64,000 nucleotides of DNA from Paraburkholderia antibiotica (GTDB taxonomy: Bacteria; Pseudomonadota; Gammaproteobacteria; Burkholderiales; Burkholderiaceae): positions 1-64,000 of the forward strand of contig NZ_JABBFZ010000025.1 in the NCBI RefSeq assembly GCF_012927125.1, written 5' to 3'. Positions 15,818-25,700 of this stretch are shown piece by piece. Position numbers and translations under genes: made by a program. Each line of letters opens with the position of its first letter. Position 1 is the first letter of the stretch. The notes under the pieces are model-generated. The model made no database searches, was not told where the DNA came from, and saw only the letters and a list, made by a program, of their open reading frames with translations.

Positions 15818-18800
15818 ATGTCTTATCTGAACCGTTTGTGGAAGCTGGTTTGTTCGCGCCAGGCGCTGGTGTTCGCGGCCATTCTCGTCGCAGCCGCGGC
15901 GGTCTGGTTCATTGGGCCGCTGATTGCATTCGGCGACTACCGGCCGCTCGAAAGTGTCTTGTCGCGCACGCTGTCCATCGTCGTGCTGCTTGTGCTGCTG
16001 TTGTTCTGGCTGCTGGGCTGGTCGGTCGGCCCGATCGGCGTCGCGCTGCTGTGTCTCGCGCTGTGGTATTTCGGGCCGCTGCTCGCGTTGGGCAATGGGC
16101 ATCCGTTCGGCACGTCGTGGTCGCGCGTGCTGACCATTTCGCTGCTGCTTGCCTGCTACGCGATCTACCGACTCTATCGGCTGTGGAACGCGGTGCGTGG
16201 CGACGAGGCGCTGCTGCAACGCGTGTTGCATCCGTTCGGCAACAAGGAGGGCAAAGACGGTAGCGGGGCGGCGTCGGCGGGGCGCACGGAGATTCGTGAG
16301 CTCAACACGGTAGTCGCGAAGGCAATCGACAAGCTCAAGCACTTGCGCGGCGGTCCGGCCGGCTTGCGTCGCCTGCTGGAAAACCAGCGTTACCTGTACG
16401 AACTGCCGTGGTACATGGTGGTTGGCTCACCGGGGGCCGGCAAGACTACGCTAATCCTGAACTCGGGCCTTGATTTTCCCGACGCGGATCAGATGGTCGC
16501 GACGTCGCTCACCCGGCGTGTCGAAACGAAGAACTGCGACTGGTGGTTCGCGAACGAGGCCGTGCTGATCGATACGGCTGGGCGCTATACGGTGCAGGAT
16601 ACGGCGGCATCCGCAGCGCAGGACGATGCGGCGCCGGAGGATCCGAAACGCGCGAACGCGGTGGAATGGCAGGGTTTCCTCGCGCTGCTGCGTAAGCGGC
16701 GCCCGCGTGCGCCGATCAACGGTGCGCTGCTGGTGGTGTCGGTCGAGGAACTGTTGACGTGCGCGGCGTCCGAGCGCACGGCGCTGGCCGCGTCGATGCG
16801 CGCGCGGCTCGGCGAGTTGCGTCAGCAGCTTGGTATCCGCTTCCCGGTCTACGTGCTGGTTACCAAGCTCGATCTGCTGCCGGGCTTCGGCGAATATTTC
16901 CAGTCGTTGACCGCCGAGAGCCGCGCGCAGATTCTCGGTTTCACGCTGCCGTATCGGGACGACGAGCAGGCGCATCACCGCGACGCGTTGCGGGTGCGCT
17001 GCGTGGCTGAGCTGCGTGAGCTCGAACAGGGACTCGAAGACGGTATCAATACGCGGCTGCAGGAAATGTACGAGGTCGATCGGCGCAGGAAGCTGTACGC
17101 GCTGCCGTCCGAATTCCGTGGTCTATGCGCGGAGTTGACCGAACTGCTCGCGCTGGTGTTTCTGGATTCGAAATACGACGACGCGCAGTTGAGCAGCACG
17201 TTGCGCGGCGTCTATTTCACGAGCGCGGCGCAGACCCATGACGTGGTGCCCGCGGACCGGTCGACGCTGTTGCAGCGGCTGCGCCGTGGGCTCGCTGGAC
17301 TGTTCGGCGGCGAGTCGAACGCCGCTGCGTGGCAGGCTTCCTTGGCCGGCCATGACGCACCGACCGGTTATCGCGGCTATTTCCTGCGTAATCTGTTCCA
17401 GCGCGTGATTCTGGCCGAAGGGCATCTGGTGCGGCCGAACCTGTATTGGGAAATCCGCTTTCGCGCGTTGCGCGTCGTTGGTCATCTGCTGGCGCTCGTC
17501 CTGGCCGTGTGGCTGATCGGCGCGCTGATCGTGAGCTACGGCAACAACCGTGAGTATCTGGCCGCGATCAATACGAAGACCGATGCACTGGCCGCGCGCG
17601 TGGCGTCGCTGCGCAAGACGCCGCAGCCCGGTACGACAGGGCCGGTGTTGTCGGCGTCGCGCGATCTGCCGCAGTTTCAGGACATGGACCTCGACAGTCC
17701 GGGCCTCGCGTGGCGTTACGGGCTCTACACGGCGCCGGCGGTGAGCGATGCCGCGGGCGAGACCTACGCCAATCTGCTGCGTCAGATGCTGCTGCCGCAG
17801 ATCGTCGGGCGACTCGAAACGGTGCTCGATACGCAGATTGACGCACAGGACGCGGACGGCGTCTATCGCACGTTGTCGGTTTATCTGACGCTATTCGACC
17901 GTTCGCACTACGACGCGAAGGCGATCAAGGCCTGGGTGCTGAGCGACTGGGAGCGCGCAAACAGCGTCGCGACGCTCGGCGAGCGCAGCGTGATGGCGCG
18001 CCATCTCGACGCACTGTTCGCCGACGGCGTGCCGGCGTTGCCCGCGAAATCGGTGAACACGCAACTGGTGGCGCGAGCGCGCGACTTCCTCGGTCGCAAT
18101 CCGGCGTCCGGGCGGCTCTACGAACGCGCAATGAACGCCATGACGGCGGACGCGCCGGAGAACGTCACGCTGATCAGCGCGGCGGGTCCGCAAGCCACGT
18201 CCGTGTTCAGGCTCGTCGACGGTTCGACGCTCGAGCGCGGCATACCAGGTCTTTATACCTACGACGGCTATCACGCGGTTTTTAACCGGCGCCTGCCCGA
18301 ATTTCTCGAGCAGGCGCAAAAGCAGGACGCGTGGGTGATGGGTCAGGCGGACGCGGGGTCGCGCTGGCGGGCCGTCACGACTGGCGACGTGCTGCACGCG
18401 CGCAAGGACAAGCTCGTGGACGAGATTCGCCGCCAGTTTCTGACCGACTACGGCAATTACTGGCAACAGTTTCTCGATGACGTGAGACCGGTGTCCGGCG
18501 GTGACGGCACCCTCGCGCTCGATCTTCAGACGCTGCGTACGCTGGCCGCGCCCGATTCGCCGCTTGCGCGGCTCGCGCGTACGGCGGTGCATGAAACATC
18601 GTTAGTGGCCGGCGGCGCGGACGATCCGTCGCCGACCGACAGCGCGATGAACATGCTGCTTGGCCGCTCGCGGGTCGCGCGCGCGGCGAGCGCGGTGGCC
18701 GCGACCGCCACGATCGGCCAGCTCGCGCAGCAGAAGATGGAGCTTGAACTGGTCGACAGCCGGTTTGCCGCGCTGCGCGAAGTCGTGACCGGTCAGGCCG

Positions 18801-19831
18801 ATAGCGTCGCGGCTTCCGCGCCGGGACAGTCGTCGTCCGGACCGGCTTCGGCGGGGAGTAGTGGTGCATTGCGGCTCGACGCCGTGATCGGTCTGATCAA
18901 CGAGCAATACACGCATCTGGTGATGGCCGGGAACGTGCTCGCCACCAACACGATGCCGCCCGTCGACGACCTCGGTTCCACGCTGCAACTCGAGGCGGAA
19001 AAATTGCCCGCACCGTTTCGCGCGGTACTCGCGGGGCTCGCCTCGCAGTCGATGAACAAAGTGGATCGCGGCGTCGGGTCGCTGCTTGCGCTGCAGGTCG
19101 AATCGAGCGTCGGGGCGGAATGTCGTCGCGCGATCGAAGGCCGGTATCCGTTCGCGGCCGGCGGCCAGGACGTCGACATCGACGACTTCAACCGCGTGTT
19201 CGCGGCAGGCGGCCTGCTCGACGATTTCTTCCAGAAGACGCTCGCGAGTCGTGTGGACACGAGCATCCGGCCGTGGCGCTACAAGTCGGTCAGCCCCGGC
19301 ATGCCGCCGATGCCCGGTCCGAGCCTCGAGCCGTTCGAGCGTGCCGCCGCGATCCGCCAGACGTTTTTCCGCGATCCCGGTGCGAACCGGATGGCGTGGA
19401 AGATGGGGCTGAAGGTCGTGTCGCTGGATCCGGAAATCACCGATCTGCTGATCGATATCGACGGGCAGAGTCTGCGCTATGCGCATGGCCCCGTGACGAA
19501 CTTCCCGATCACGTGGCCCGGGCCGCGAGGCGGCTCGATGGCCGGCATCACCGCGAATCCGCGCATCCGTCCGGATACGTCGACGTTGATGGCCGAAGGA
19601 CCATGGGCGCTGTTTCGCCTGATCGACCGCGGCCATGCGAGCTCGACGCTAGCGGCGAGCCGCTCGGCCGTGGACTTCAGTTTCGACGATCGTCATGCGG
19701 TGCTCGAACTGACGTCCGGCGCACAGTCCGGACCGCAACTCACCGCGTTGCTCCGAGGGTTTCGTTGCCCGGGCAGCGCGGGAAGGCGTGCTACCGCATC
19801 AGCCGGTTGGCTCACCGACGATGCCGGTTAG
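15818..19831 (+). CDS. tssM: T6SS inner-membrane complex protein TssM (IcmF)
   Basis: A 1337-residue protein spanning inner membrane and periplasm that with TssL and TssJ forms the trans-envelope complex. The N-terminal hydrophobic region (residues 15-125) contains an internal duplication: FIGPLIAFGDYRP and YFGPLLALGNGHP each precede a transmembrane stretch. The NTPase domain has Walker A VGSPGAGKTTLI at about 203-213 and LIDTAGRYT near 249, both intact. A third membrane region lies near 560 (LLALVLAVWLIGALI), followed by the large periplasmic domain ending in the LRGFRCPGS motif region. The C-terminus is slightly extended (GRRATASAGWLTDDAG). No frameshift seen. Confidence 0.95.
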   Translation: MSYLNRLWKLVCSRQALVFAAILVAAAAVWFIGPLIAFGDYRPLESVLSRTLSIVVLLVLLLFWLLGWSVGPIGVALLCLALWYFGPLLALGNGHPFGTSWSRVLTISLLLACYAIYRLYRLWNAVRGDEALLQRVLHPFGNKEGKDGSGAASAGRTEIRELNTVVAKAIDKLKHLRGGPAGLRRLLENQRYLYELPWYMVVGSPGAGKTTLILNSGLDFPDADQMVATSLTRRVETKNCDWWFANEAVLIDTAGRYTVQDTAASAAQDDAAPEDPKRANAVEWQGFLALLRKRRPRAPINGALLVVSVEELLTCAASERTALAASMRARLGELRQQLGIRFPVYVLVTKLDLLPGFGEYFQSLTAESRAQILGFTLPYRDDEQAHHRDALRVRCVAELRELEQGLEDGINTRLQEMYEVDRRRKLYALPSEFRGLCAELTELLALVFLDSKYDDAQLSSTLRGVYFTSAAQTHDVVPADRSTLLQRLRRGLAGLFGGESNAAAWQASLAGHDAPTGYRGYFLRNLFQRVILAEGHLVRPNLYWEIRFRALRVVGHLLALVLAVWLIGALIVSYGNNREYLAAINTKTDALAARVASLRKTPQPGTTGPVLSASRDLPQFQDMDLDSPGLAWRYGLYTAPAVSDAAGETYANLLRQMLLPQIVGRLETVLDTQIDAQDADGVYRTLSVYLTLFDRSHYDAKAIKAWVLSDWERANSVATLGERSVMARHLDALFADGVPALPAKSVNTQLVARARDFLGRNPASGRLYERAMNAMTADAPENVTLISAAGPQATSVFRLVDGSTLERGIPGLYTYDGYHAVFNRRLPEFLEQAQKQDAWVMGQADAGSRWRAVTTGDVLHARKDKLVDEIRRQFLTDYGNYWQQFLDDVRPVSGGDGTLALDLQTLRTLAAPDSPLARLARTAVHETSLVAGGADDPSPTDSAMNMLLGRSRVARAASAVAATATIGQLAQQKMELELVDSRFAALREVVTGQADSVAASAPGQSSSGPASAGSSGALRLDAVIGLINEQYTHLVMAGNVLATNTMPPVDDLGSTLQLEAEKLPAPFRAVLAGLASQSMNKVDRGVGSLLALQVESSVGAECRRAIEGRYPFAAGGQDVDIDDFNRVFAAGGLLDDFFQKTLASRVDTSIRPWRYKSVSPGMPPMPGPSLEPFERAAAIRQTFFRDPGANRMAWKMGLKVVSLDPEITDLLIDIDGQSLRYAHGPVTNFPITWPGPRGGSMAGITANPRIRPDTSTLMAEGPWALFRLIDRGHASSTLAASRSAVDFSFDDRHAVLELTSGAQSGPQLTALLRGFRCPGSAGRRATASAGWLTDDAG

Positions 19832-19957
19832 CGTGCGCGAGTGTGTGTGGGTGTGCGAAAGGCCCGCTGACATGCCAGCGCAATACATACCCATGCCGGC
19901 TCGCCGCTTTTCACTGGTTGGTTATCGACGAACAGAAAACAGAAGCTAGGGGAGTAC

Positions 19958-22405
19958 ATGTCGAATAGTTCTTTGACCAATGTCGCTGTTGTTGCTGTTC
20001 CGGGTCGCACGGTCACGGTGTCGAGTGCGGCGATGCCTCAACTGCTGGGGCAGCCCGCGCTCGAATTCAAGTCGCTGAAAGGCGAGGAGAGGCTGGGCAA
20101 GCTGTTTATGTACACGCTGGAGCTGCGCACGCCCGACGAATCCACGGTGCCGCTCGCGGTCAGCGCGAACGTCGATCTGACCGGGCTGCTCGGCAAGGAA
20201 ATGACCGTGACGATCGAGCTCGACCAGCCGGCCGGCGTGACGCTCGACGCGGACGCCGCGCAGCGCGAGATCACCGGGCTGGTTGCCGAGGCGTCCTATC
20301 TGCGTCGCGAAGGCCGCTACAACGTCTATCGCGTCGTGCTGAGGCCGTGGTTATGGCTCGCCGATCTGACCACCGACTTCAAGATCTTCCAGGACAAGAG
20401 CGTCATCGAGATCATCGACGAAGTGCTGAAGGACTACCCGTTTCCAGTCGACAAGCGTCTCGACCTGAGCCGCTACGGCGTGATCGGCGAAAGTCCGCGC
20501 AACGAACCGCGCGCGTTCCAGGTGCAGTACGGCGAGACCGATTTCCATTTCATCCAGCGGCTGATGGAGGAATGGGGCATCTACTGGTTCTTCGAACATT
20601 CGGACGACAAGCATCGGCTCGTGCTGTGCGATCACATCGGCGTGCATCGCAAATCGTCGAACCCGGCGTATCAGACGCTCGCGTATCAGCCGCAGGAGGG
20701 TAAGACCGACGCGGAGTACATCAGCGAATTTTCGATGACCGAAACGCTGAGCACCGGTCACTACGTGACGAGCGATTTCGACTTCACGCGCTCGCGTGCC
20801 GACATGCGCGCGATCAACCAGCAGCCGCGCGACACCAGCTGGAACACGCTCGAGCGCTACGAGTGGCCGGGCGACTATACCGATGGCAGCCACGGCGACC
20901 TGCTCGCGCGCACGCGCATGGAAGCGCTGCGCGCGCCGGCGCGGCGCGGCCGCGGCAAAGGCAACGTGCGCGGACTCGTATGCGGCCAGACTTTCGAGTT
21001 GACGGATTACGACTACACGGCAGCGAACATCGAATACCTGGTCATCGGTACGGCACTTCAGCTGACCGGCACGCCGGACGAGTCGGGCAGTAACTACGAA
21101 TACACGTTCGACAACGAGTTCGATGTGCAGCCGACGAGCGAAATGTTCAGGCTGCCGCAGGAGACGCTGAAGCCGCAAGTGAGCGGGCCGCAGTCGGCGG
21201 TCGTCGTCGGACCGCCGGGCAACGAACTGTGGACCGACGAATTCGGTCGCGTGAAGATTCGCTTCGTGTGGGACCGCTACGGGCGCAATCTCGAAACGGA
21301 TTCGTGCTGGGTGCGCGTGAGTCAGGCGTGGGCCGGCGCGAGTTTCGGCGGCATCTATATTCCGCGGATCGGACAGGAGGTGATCGTCGATTTCTGGAAT
21401 GGCGATCCGGATCGTCCGGTGATCACGGGCAGTCTCTACAACACGATGACGCGTCCGCCTTGGGAACTGCCGGGCAATGCGACGCAGAGCGGGATGATGA
21501 GCCGGACGATCGAAGGCGGCACGCAAAACTACAACAGCATCCGTTTCGAGGACAAAACCGGTGCCGAGGAGGTGATGATCCAGGCGGAACGTGACATGAA
21601 CCGCCTGACGAAATCGAGTGAGTCGCACATCGTCGGCGCCGACTATACGGTTGGCGTGGCCGCCGCGCACACGCTGTCGGTCGGGACGGATCTCAGTGTC
21701 TCCACAGGCGCCACGTATAAGGTCGACGTCATCGGCGCTGCGGCGTATGCGGTCGGTCTTGGACAAACGGTCATGATCGGCGCACTGGACAGCACCAAGG
21801 TGGGCGGTGCGTCCGTGTTGGATGTGGGCGGGGCTCGTACCGTGTCGGTGGGTGGCGCGCATACGGTGTCGGTGGGGGCCGCGTCGACGCACTCGGTGGG
21901 CAGCGCCTATGCGTTGTCGGCGGGCAGTTCGCTGTCGCTCGTTTGCGGGCAGTCGTCACTGACCATGACGTCGGACGGCGTGATCAAGCTCATCGGCAAG
22001 AAAATTCGCGTGCAGGGCGACGACCAGGTGGTGGTGCAGGGTTGTCCGCTCGACCTCAATCCATGTGACTCGGACTGCTGCGATGACGGTAACGGCACGA
22101 CGGTGCCTGTTCCGGTGGTGCTCCCCGCAGTGGAGGTTCCGCCTATCGAGGTGCCGATTCTGGCTTCCGCGTTTATCGCAATGGTAGACCTGCCGATCGT
22201 GACCGAGGAGCCGTCGCAGTCGGACGAAGAGCCGTCAACGTCTGGTGAGGAACCGGCGGCGTCGGATGAAGAGCCGGCAGCTTCTGACGAAGAGCCGGCG
22301 GCATCCGATGAGGAACCGGCCGCCTCTGACGAGGAGCCGGCGGCATCCGATGAAGAGCCGGCAGCCTCTGACGAAGAACCGATACCGACCGGCGGGGACG
22401 CCTAG
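19958..22405 (+). CDS. vgrG: T6SS spike protein VgrG (TssI) with acidic repeat tail
   Basis: An 815-residue spike trimer subunit. The gp27-like part covers about residues 30-380 (FKSLKGEERLGKLFMYTLEL, FQVQYGETDFHFIQRLMEEW). The OB-fold/gp5 region carries the family motif GRVKIRFVWDRYGRN with SCWVRVSQAWAG, then GGIYIPRIGQEVIVDFWNGD. A repetitive beta-helix needle follows (SVGGAHTVSVGAASTHSVG). After a Cys-rich segment (NPCDSDCCDD) and a Pro/Val-rich linker comes a run of eight EEPxxSD-type units (22205-22372). That acidic tail is unlike normal VgrG tips and has no recognisable enzymatic domain. The ATG at 19958 follows AGGGGAG. PAAR and rhs genes follow. Confidence 0.95.
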   Translation: MSNSSLTNVAVVAVPGRTVTVSSAAMPQLLGQPALEFKSLKGEERLGKLFMYTLELRTPDESTVPLAVSANVDLTGLLGKEMTVTIELDQPAGVTLDADAAQREITGLVAEASYLRREGRYNVYRVVLRPWLWLADLTTDFKIFQDKSVIEIIDEVLKDYPFPVDKRLDLSRYGVIGESPRNEPRAFQVQYGETDFHFIQRLMEEWGIYWFFEHSDDKHRLVLCDHIGVHRKSSNPAYQTLAYQPQEGKTDAEYISEFSMTETLSTGHYVTSDFDFTRSRADMRAINQQPRDTSWNTLERYEWPGDYTDGSHGDLLARTRMEALRAPARRGRGKGNVRGLVCGQTFELTDYDYTAANIEYLVIGTALQLTGTPDESGSNYEYTFDNEFDVQPTSEMFRLPQETLKPQVSGPQSAVVVGPPGNELWTDEFGRVKIRFVWDRYGRNLETDSCWVRVSQAWAGASFGGIYIPRIGQEVIVDFWNGDPDRPVITGSLYNTMTRPPWELPGNATQSGMMSRTIEGGTQNYNSIRFEDKTGAEEVMIQAERDMNRLTKSSESHIVGADYTVGVAAAHTLSVGTDLSVSTGATYKVDVIGAAAYAVGLGQTVMIGALDSTKVGGASVLDVGGARTVSVGGAHTVSVGAASTHSVGSAYALSAGSSLSLVCGQSSLTMTSDGVIKLIGKKIRVQGDDQVVVQGCPLDLNPCDSDCCDDGNGTTVPVPVVLPAVEVPPIEVPILASAFIAMVDLPIVTEEPSQSDEEPSTSGEEPAASDEEPAASDEEPAASDEEPAASDEEPAASDEEPAASDEEPIPTGGDA
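22205..22387 (+). repeat. 21-bp in-frame tandem repeat encoding EEPAASD units in VgrG
   Basis: Eight 21-bp units start at 22205 and run to 22372, followed by a partial unit (EEPIPTG). The first two read EEPSQSD and EEPSTSG; the next six are all EEPAASD. Codons alternate between two versions (GCGGC-type and GCMGCCTCT-type), suggesting growth by duplication of a 42-bp dimer. Copy number could vary by slippage without breaking the frame. Confidence 0.9.
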
Positions 22406-22502
22406 CGCGATAAGCCATCAGTCATGATCTCTACCAGCCGCCGGGCACTTCCGCGCCCGGCGCTGCATGGGCTGTCCCGTTTGCACAAGGAGAAAATTCA
22501 TC

Positions 22503-22769
22503 ATGTTTCCAGCAGCCCGCGCGGGTGATGCGATCGGACACGGCGGCGCGATCGTCACCGGATCGCCGTCGGTCTTTATCAATGGTTTGCCGGCGGCGCT
22601 CGTCGGCATGAGCTGCGCCGTGTGCGGGCTGCATCCGGCCGCGCAGGCGGTCGTGCTCGGTTCGGGCACGGTCACCATCAACGGTTTGCCGGCGGCGTTT
22701 GTCGGTGGCGTGGTGTCGTGCGGCTCGCCGATTGCCACCGGCTCGCCGGACGTCACGATCGGTTCGTGA
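22503..22769 (+). CDS. PAAR-domain spike tip protein
   Basis: An 88-residue protein made almost entirely of a PAAR domain, which caps VgrG and sharpens the T6SS spike. Features: the start MFPAARAGDAIGHGGAIVTG, two VxINGLPAA repeats (SPSVFINGLPAALVG, GTVTINGLPAAFVG), Cys and His residues suited to zinc binding (CAVCGLHP, VVSCGSP) and the end GSPDVTIGS. The ATG at 22503 follows AAGGAG. Being separate from the adjacent Rhs protein is notable, since many Rhs effectors carry PAAR at their own N-terminus. Confidence 0.93.
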   Translation: MFPAARAGDAIGHGGAIVTGSPSVFINGLPAALVGMSCAVCGLHPAAQAVVLGSGTVTINGLPAAFVGGVVSCGSPIATGSPDVTIGS

Positions 22770-22785
22770 CGACGAGGGCGTTCAG

Positions 22786-25700
22786 GTGACGACGGGGATT
22801 GCGGGAATAGGCGCCGAGCTGATCAAGCTGCCGGGCACCGTGCTGCCGCTCGCGATGGCTGGACCGCTGCTCGATCGTTGCCAGCGGCTGGGCGACGTGG
22901 TCGACCGGTATCGGCTGCGGCGCGCGCTGTCGGGCGTCCTGTGCGGGTCCGTCGATGTCGTCACCGGCAGTAAGGTTTGCCTGCCCGGCGATGAAACCGA
23001 TTTCGTGCTGCGCGGCCGTCTTCCGCTCGGATGGTCGCGCGGCTATTCGAGCGCGCAGCGTGCCGTCGGGCTGCTCGGCATCGGCTGGCGTACGCGCTGG
23101 GAAGTCACGCTGCACAAGCTCGATGACCAGCTCGTCTATACCGACGAACATGGCAGTACGCTCAGCGTGCCGTTTCCGGCGCGCGGCTCGCAGGTGATTG
23201 CATCGGCCGCGCAGTTGCACGTCGCGCACCTGAGCGACGGGCGTATCGTCGTGGCCGATCTGACGCCGCATTACCGAGTGTTCGGCGAGTTCGACGCGAA
23301 TGGAATGGCGCGGCTCAAATATGTCGAGGATCTGCGCGAGCAACGGATCGGTTTGATCTGGGATACCGATGGGCGCTTGTTGCGGATGCGCGGCACTTGT
23401 GGCCACGAATTGCGTCTGCACTATGAAGCGCGCACGAGCGCAAATGTGGGCGCGCGCTTGAGCGCTGTCGAATGTGTCGACGGCGGCCCGACTGGCGCGC
23501 TGGTTCAGTACGGCTATAACCCGCACGGCGAGTTGACCGAGGTGCGCAATCGCGTCGGCGAACTCGTGCGCCGCTTTGCTTACCGCGACGGACGCATCGT
23601 CGAGGAAGCCGACGCGCTCGGAATGGCGACGCGCTACGTGTGGCAGACGATCGGCGCTGCCGCGCGCGTGGTGCAACGGGTCACATCCGAAGGCGCGCGC
23701 GAGCGCTTTGCCTACGACGTCGACAATCGTCTCAGCGAAGTGACCGACGTGTTCGGCAACGGCGCGCGCTGGGAATATGACGAACGCGGCCGCGTGCTCT
23801 CGCATATGGGCTTCGATAGAGGGCGCTTCGGCTTCGACTACGGCGAAGCCGAAGCACCCGTCACCGTGCAACTACCTGGCGAGCGCGTGGTCCGGCTCGA
23901 ATACGACATGCTCGGGCGCGTCGCGGCCGAGACAGATCCGCAAGGCAAGACCCGCGCCACGCAGTACGCGTTCGCTTCGCGCGAGCCCGTGTCGATAGCG
24001 CTCGGCGATGGCCGTGCGTGGATCTGCGGGCGCAACGACAGTTTGCAGCCGCTGTACGTGCAGACGCCGTCCGGTGAAGTGACGCGCTTCGAATACGACG
24101 CGAACGGCGAGGTCGCCCGCTCGACGAACGCGTTGGGGCTCGCCACTGCGTTCGAGCGCAACGCCTGGGGACAAGTGACTCGCTGTACCGAGGTCGCTGG
24201 AAGCACGACGTGCTACGAATACGATGTCAATGGTTATGTCGTCGGCGTGACGGATGCGCTGGGGGCTGTCACGCGAATCGAGCGCGATGGTTTCGGCCGG
24301 CCGCTGACCGTCACGCGTCCGGACGGACAGGTCGAGCGTCACGTGTGGAACGCGGCCAGTCAGCGAACCTCGTTCGTCGGGCCGAGCGGTCAGAGCCGGC
24401 ATTGGGAACGGGATCGGTGCGGCAACGTGGTGCGCGCGATCGACGAGGAAGGACACGTGATCGCGCGCCAGTACGATGCGCATGGCCGACCGGTTCGGAT
24501 TGAGAGTTCGAACGGCGCGGTGCAACTGCTGCAGTGGGACGCGAGTCATTGCCGGTCGATCACCGATGCGGACGGCGTGGTGCGCAGCTTCGACTATACG
24601 GATGCCGGGTTGATCGCTTGCGTCACCTGGCGGGCCGGCGCGCGGCAGCGTCGCGACATCTTCGGCTACGACCGCGCGGGCGCTTTGATTCAGCGTGAGA
24701 CTGCGCACAACCGCTATGTGTATCGCTACGGATCGCGGGGACTGCTCGAGTGCGTGAGCCGCACGCCGACGCAGGAAGGCGAGTTGCTCGGCATCGGTGC
24801 GGATGAAATCCGCTTCGAGCACGACGCCATGGGGCGCCTCATCGCGGAGCATGGCGCGAACGGCACGCTGCGCTACACGTATAACGCGGTCGGTCGGCTG
24901 GTCGTGACCCGGTTGCCGCAGGGACAGGAAGTACGCACGCGTCGCTTCGAAACCGGTGATATCGCTTTTGTCGAGCTGGACGAGCGCGAAATTGCGCGCT
25001 TCTGGTACGACGCGCTACGCCGCCAGGCCGCCCGTACGCAGGGTCGGTTGCGTACGCACACCGGTTATTCGCCACTGGGCTTGCCGGTGTGGTGGCGCGC
25101 GGTGATGGAGCGCGATCTGTCCGCGCCGCCTTCCGAGGCTGAAACTGCGCTCGAGTTGTCGCGCGAGGTCGACTACAGTCCCGCGGACCTGATCGTCAGA
25201 ACCGGCGGCAATGCCGAGGAGCAGACATGGTACGACTATGACCGGCGCGGTTGCCTGCTACGGCGTGTATCGGACAAGCTGGACATCGAATATTTCACAT
25301 GGGACGCCGCCGGCAACCTGCTCGATACACCGGGCGGCAACTGGTTTCCGGCTGTTTATCCGGATCATCGGTTGCCGGAATGCCGCGGCTATCACTACGA
25401 CTACGATGCGTGGGGGCAGCTGATACGCAGAAGCGGCCGCGATCACACGCTGACGCTCGATTGGGATGCGGAGGGGCATGTCATCGCCGTGCATCGTGCG
25501 GGTTGCACGGTGCGTTATCAGTACGATGCGCTCGGCCGACGGATCTCGAAGTGGGTCGAGGCGGAGTCGCCGCAGCGCACACGGCAGTCGCCGGTGCCGG
25601 TGCGCGACGAGGTCACGCGTTATCTGTGGCAGGGAGCACGTCTGATCCAGGAGCAGCGAGCGGGCGCATTGCGCACGTACCTGTATCAACCCGAACCTGA

